Shown here: positions 7,074-10,424 of the stretch, piece by piece
Position numbering within the stretch: the stretch's first letter is position 1
Layout: every line of letters starts with the position of its first letter
DNA from: Erwinia sp.
Lineage (GTDB): Bacteria; Pseudomonadota; Gammaproteobacteria; Enterobacterales; Enterobacteriaceae
Length of the DNA stretch: 10,424 nucleotides
Assembly (NCBI GenBank): GCA_003512805.1
Contig: DOOK01000379.1
Location: forward strand, 3,206 to 13,629
Direction: 5' to 3'
The notes under the pieces: model-generated
Seen by the model: the letters and a program-made list of their open reading frames with translations, nothing else
The model's database searches: none
Told to the model about the DNA's origin: nothing
Position numbers and translations under genes: made by a program

Positions 7074-9823
7074 AGCTGGCACGGCACCGCGAGATCCGGC
7101 GTGCCATAGCCCATCACTTCCAGCAGCTGCCGGGCATGCTGTACCGCATCCTGACGGTGCGCAATGCCCATTTTCTGATAAAGATTGCGGATGTGGGTTT
7201 TGATGGTGGTGGCCGCCACGTCCAGCTCTCCCGCGATCTGCTCGTTGCTGTAGCCTGAGTAGATCAGCCCCAGCACCTGCCATTCACGTTGGGTTAGCGG
7301 GCTGGTACGAATAAGCTCAGGTACCTGCGGATGGCTCAGCAGTTTACTGACAAAACTTTCGTCGAAATGGGCAAACTTATGGCGATGATGCTGGTTAAGT
7401 TCGCGTAGGATCTGCTGCGCCCTGCGCTGTTCCAGGTCCGGTAGCAGGTTTAGCTGCAGCAGCTGCCTGAGCTGCTGCGCCATCATTTCGCCTTCAATGA
7501 CGAAATGGCTGATAAAGCCCGTGCGGTTCGCCAGACTCAATGCTTCGATCAGCACGCGCTGCGCGTCGCTTTTCCTGCCCGTCCGCCAGTACAAAAGATT
7601 GCTTAACAGCAGGTTACGGTTCAGGTCGCTGGTCAGGCGCAGCTGGCGCGCGTTGCTGTTCAGCTCGTCCAGCACCACTTCCGCCTCGCTGAACTGTTCC
7701 AGCAGTATCTGCACTCGCGCAATCGAGCGCCACTGGCCCTGCTGGAAATGATTATCCGCACCGCCTGGTTTACCGGCCTGCTGTAACCAGCGCTGCGCGG
7801 CCATTTTGTCGCCGGTCAGCTGCCAGTAAATGACCCGACTTTTGTCAGTATTGGTTACCCAGTCAATATGATACTGGCCGGTTTTGATCAGGTTCTCACA
7901 GCGCTGCAAATAGTGCTGTGCGTTATCCAGCTGACCGCGAGCCAGCGCGCATTTAGCCAACATCGCCAGGCACTGGAGCTGCTGCTGCGGCTGGAAATTA
8001 CTGAGCACTTCCAGGCCCTGACGAGCGGCCTGTTCGGCATCATCCAGTCTGGACCATGACCACAGGACCTGCGAACGTAAACGCAGCAGGAATTCATGCA
8101 TCGGCAGCTGCTCAAGATGCTGCTCATGCACCAGCTCAAAAGCCCGATCCTGCATCTCAAAGGCCGCCTGCAAAAATCCCTGTGCAATCAGGATTTCGCT
8201 TTGCTGCAGTAAAGCCCACAGCGCGTAATGATAAATCTGAAAGCGTCTGGCTATCTGTTCGGTTTGCTGCATTAGCGGCAGGGCGCGGGCCAGATCGCCA
8301 CGGCAATGCTGAATTTCGCCGGTCACTGATGTAGCGACAATACGGCTGTAATAGCTGTTATGCGGCAAAAAATGCAGCGCTTCTGTAGCCAGCCGCGCGG
8401 CTTCTTCTTCACGACCATCGTTGATGGCCACCTGAGCGCGCAGGGCATTAAATTCGGCCGCAAGTTCCTGCGTCATGGAGATATTCCGGCGCTGCATTTC
8501 GCTTTCCGCGCGGGAAAGCAGCGCGTCCACTTCGGCATAGCGGTGCTGGCTTTGAATAAGCCAGGCCTGAAGCAGCACCAGCTTAGGATTGACGATAAGC
8601 TGGTCATAACACAGCGCATTCAGGCACTCTTCCAGCAGGGCCAGCTCGCTTTGATTAAACAGCGCCCAGGCATGCTGTAGCAGAATGTCGCGCAGCAGTC
8701 CGGTATCTTCCGCACCCAGCGCATGATGGATTGCTTCCGCCGGAAAGCCCTGCGCCAGCCAGCCTTCTGCGGCGGCGCGATGGATCTCAGGCAGCTCTGC
8801 GGCCAGTTCCCACTGGCAGCGCTGACGCAGAAAAGAGGCGAACAGCGGATGGAAGTTAAACCACTCGCCTGTGCCGTCCATGCGGTGAAGAAACAATCCC
8901 TGGCTTTCCAGATTCTCCAGACGCTGCTGCGCGTTGTCGCTGCCGGTCAGGCGGACGATCAGCGCATCGTTCATTGAGCGCAACAGCGAACAGCGCAGCA
9001 GAAAATCACGTGTAGGGGTATCAACGCGATCTAATACCTCCTCGACCAGATATTGCGACAAATGGCTGGCATTCAGGCCGGTGAGCTTGCGCGCGGAGTG
9101 CTGAGTAGACTGTAAAGCGGGCGTGGATGACTGGCTGGCCGACAGCGCAATCAGCTGAAGCGCCGTGGCCCAGCCGGCGACGTCATCGCACAGCTGGTTG
9201 CTGTCTGCCTGTTCAATCGGCTCTTTTAAGCGGCAGTCAAAAAAACGCTGGGTTTCACTGTGGGTAAAGGCCAGTTCGGAGACGATAAGCTCCAGTAGCT
9301 GGCCGCGGACGCGTAAATTGGCGATGCCCAGCGGCGGCAAGGTGCGCGACAAGATCACCAGCGAGAAATTTTCAGGCTGGTGGCGCAGAAAAAAACGCAT
9401 CCCGTCATGGATATCCGCACTGGAAATCAGATGATAGTCATCGATGACCAGCGTCACCGGCTGTTGCCATTCGGCCAGTTCAACGAACAGCTGGGCAAAA
9501 AGCGTGTTCAGGCTGGCGTACTGATGCTTCTGGCTTAACGCTTCACTTTTCACGCAGTGGCCGCCGGTGGCCTGTTGAATAGCCGCAATCAAATAGCTGG
9601 CAAACCGTTCCGGCTTATTGTCGCTTTCGTCCAGCGAATACCAGCCCAGCGCGTTTTTACCCGCCGCCCAGTGCGCCATCAGCGTCGTTTTGCCGTAGCC
9701 TGACGGGCTGGTGACCAGCGTCAGACGATAATCCGATACGGCCGCCAGCCTGGCCAGTAAACGTTCGCGTACCACCGTATCTTGCAGCCGCATCGGGCGG
9801 CTCAGTTTTGAAGGGATAAGCAT
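7070..9823 (-). CDS. malT: MalT, maltotriose- and ATP-dependent activator of the maltose regulon
   Basis: This is a 917-residue cytoplasmic STAND-class regulator; E. coli MalT has 901. With maltotriose and ATP it oligomerises and activates maltose and maltodextrin genes. MalK, MalY and Aes restrain it in E. coli. The N-terminal NTPase has Walker [10 protein letters not shown] at 39-47 and Walker B LVIDDYH at 125-131. A winged-helix region and a long TPR-like helical sensor (roughly 440-820) follow, including [10 protein letters not shown] near its end. The LuxR-type DNA-binding domain spans about 841-901 ([20 protein letters not shown], then [16 protein letters not shown]). E. coli MalT ends MGYGV. 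This one continues ten residues past MGYG ([10 protein letters not shown]), using codons that run into the wecH stop. The ATG at 9823 gives the family start [10 protein letters not shown]. The upstream sequence has only a very weak Shine-Dalgarno match, consistent with the poor translation initiation reported for E. coli malT. Confidence 0.97.
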   Translation of the reverse strand: MLIPSKLSRPMRLQDTVVRERLLARLAAVSDYRLTLVTSPSGYGKTTLMAHWAAGKNALGWYSLDESDNKPERFASYLIAAIQQATGGHCVKSEALSQKHQYASLNTLFAQLFVELAEWQQPVTLVIDDYHLISSADIHDGMRFFLRHQPENFSLVILSRTLPPLGIANLRVRGQLLELIVSELAFTHSETQRFFDCRLKEPIEQADSNQLCDDVAGWATALQLIALSASQSSTPALQSTQHSARKLTGLNASHLSQYLVEEVLDRVDTPTRDFLLRCSLLRSMNDALIVRLTGSDNAQQRLENLESQGLFLHRMDGTGEWFNFHPLFASFLRQRCQWELAAELPEIHRAAAEGWLAQGFPAEAIHHALGAEDTGLLRDILLQHAWALFNQSELALLEECLNALCYDQLIVNPKLVLLQAWLIQSQHRYAEVDALLSRAESEMQRRNISMTQELAAEFNALRAQVAINDGREEEAARLATEALHFLPHNSYYSRIVATSVTGEIQHCRGDLARALPLMQQTEQIARRFQIYHYALWALLQQSEILIAQGFLQAAFEMQDRAFELVHEQHLEQLPMHEFLLRLRSQVLWSWSRLDDAEQAARQGLEVLSNFQPQQQLQCLAMLAKCALARGQLDNAQHYLQRCENLIKTGQYHIDWVTNTDKSRVIYWQLTGDKMAAQRWLQQAGKPGGADNHFQQGQWRSIARVQILLEQFSEAEVVLDELNSNARQLRLTSDLNRNLLLSNLLYWRTGRKSDAQRVLIEALSLANRTGFISHFVIEGEMMAQQLRQLLQLNLLPDLEQRRAQQILRELNQHHRHKFAHFDESFVSKLLSHPQVPELIRTSPLTQREWQVLGLIYSGYSNEQIAGELDVAATTIKTHIRNLYQKMGIAHRQDAVQHARQLLEVMGYGTPDLAVPCQL

Positions 9824-10031
9824 AATTTTGGATTCTTATAAGACGCGTCAGCGGGGCGGCTAATTATTTCAAAGCCCGTAATTAATCAATTTTTCTAAAC
9901 TCTGCCTCCAATCCGTTGATTGCAAGCGGGATACGCTTTTATGTTGCATTTAGTCGTACTTCGTCACATTTTTCTGCTCAAGTTTTTCGCCCCGCCATCT
10001 CTCTTAGCCGCTCCTTCCCCTACGCCCTGCT
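9824..10031. other. malT leader and upstream half of the malT-malP control region
   Basis: This is non-coding. A TCACATTT half-site (9964-9971) matches one arm of a CRP site, and CRP activates malT in E. coli, but the other arm is poor. A -10-like AATAAT on the minus strand (9868-9863) has a TTGATT -35-like box, but at a short 15-base spacing. Neither is strong enough to call separately. A weak, partial MalT-box match reads leftward at 10011-10020. Confidence 0.35.
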
Positions 10032-10064
10032 GCTCCTCCCTTTCTAATCGCCGTTGGGATGATG
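10032..10064 (+). promoter_or_regulatory. Pair of MalT boxes of the malP promoter
   Basis: Compared with the MalT box GGGGA(T/G)GAGG, the minus strand at 10041-10032 reads AGGGAGGAGC and the plus strand at 10055-10064 reads TGGGATGATG. Each matches at 8 of 10 positions, and both have an intact GGA(T/G)GA core. They face each other about 23 bases apart, start to start. The malP-proximal box is centred about 62 bases before the malP ATG, so a start near 10097 would place it close to -37, a usual activating position. No strong -10 box is visible, as is common for activator-dependent promoters. Confidence 0.6.
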
Positions 10065-10121
10065 ATCAGCACAGTTCAAATCGGCAGCATGAGAGTCATT
10101 CAGGGATTATGAGGATAAATC

Positions 10122-10424
10122 ATGCAGGCAACATTCAATAAAACGACGTTTATGGCGGCGCTGGCGCGCCAGTGCGCGCCGTATCAGGCGCAGGACATGA
10201 CTCAGCATCAGTGGTGGCAGGCGGTCAGCGCCGCGCTGGCCGAACAGCTGCATGCCTTACCGGCCGTCGCGCCGTCAGGCCAGCAGCGGCACGTCAATTA
10301 TATCTCGATGGAATTTTTGATTGGTCGCCTGACCGCTAATAACCTGATCAATCTTGGCTGGCTGGAGGAGGTCAGCGAGATCCTGAAGAAACAGGGCGTG
10401 AACCTGACGGACGTGTTGGAACAG
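10122..10424 (+). CDS. malP: Maltodextrin phosphorylase, N-terminal part (cut by window edge)
   Basis: These are the first 101 residues of the PLP-dependent alpha-1,4-glucan phosphorylase that releases glucose-1-phosphate from maltodextrins in the cytoplasm. The stretch QRHVNYISMEFLIGRLTANN at 55-74 is the hallmark of the family, and QWWQAVSAALAEQL and LINLGW also agree with E. coli MalP (about 797 residues). The ATG has a good ribosome binding site, GAGGA (10111-10115), 6 bases upstream. It is transcribed divergently from malT, as in E. coli, and should be activated by MalT through the boxes just upstream. malQ would be expected beyond the right edge. The frame is open to the last base. Confidence 0.96.
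   Translation, partial: MQATFNKTTFMAALARQCAPYQAQDMTQHQWWQAVSAALAEQLHALPAVAPSGQQRHVNYISMEFLIGRLTANNLINLGWLEEVSEILKKQGVNLTDVLEQ

Noticed and set aside
9950..9971. CRP site for malT
   Set aside because: Only the TCACATTT arm matches; the opposite arm matches at 2 of 8 positions, too weak to call.
9920..10141. Rightward 73-codon frame before malP
   Set aside because: It spans the MalT boxes and the malP ribosome binding site and overlaps the malP start in another frame; its composition is not protein-like.

Overview
The window is ordinary chromosomal DNA of a gamma-proteobacterium of the order Enterobacterales. SbmA, WecH, MalT and MalP all read as close but clearly diverged relatives of the E. 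coli proteins as I remember them. The gene order (sbmA, single-chain dihydroxyacetone kinase, chemotaxis receptor, wecH, malT, malP) is not that of E. coli K-12. It suggests a related lineage such as an Erwinia- or Pantoea-like genus, but the sequence alone does not settle the genus. I see no phage, insertion sequence, CRISPR array, tRNA or rRNA.

Layout from left to right. The last 290 codons of sbmA run rightward out of the left edge. It converges on a leftward ATP-type dihydroxyacetone kinase gene that fuses DhaK and DhaL; only 31 bases and a GC-rich hairpin separate the two. A non-coding gap of about 800 bases follows. It holds the kinase leader, a candidate small RNA ending in a near-perfect intrinsic terminator (3059-3087), and the terminator of the next gene. 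A leftward methyl-accepting chemotaxis protein gene comes next. Upstream of it lies a second non-coding gap of about 800 bases, AT-rich in its middle, with an almost perfect flagellar sigma-28 promoter (5613-5639) facing right, away from the receptor gene and toward no obvious ORF. Then come rightward wecH and leftward malT, whose stop codons interlock in one TTAA palindrome. The malT-malP divergent control region carries two good MalT boxes, and malP starts at 10122 and runs off the right edge.

Functionally this is a patchwork of transport, metabolism and surface genes, not one system. The only clear regulatory circuit is malT activating the divergent malP for maltodextrin breakdown. The most interesting unexplained signals are non-coding: the orphan sigma-28 promoter and the candidate small RNA with its tetraloop terminator. 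I found no convincing previously undescribed multi-gene system here.
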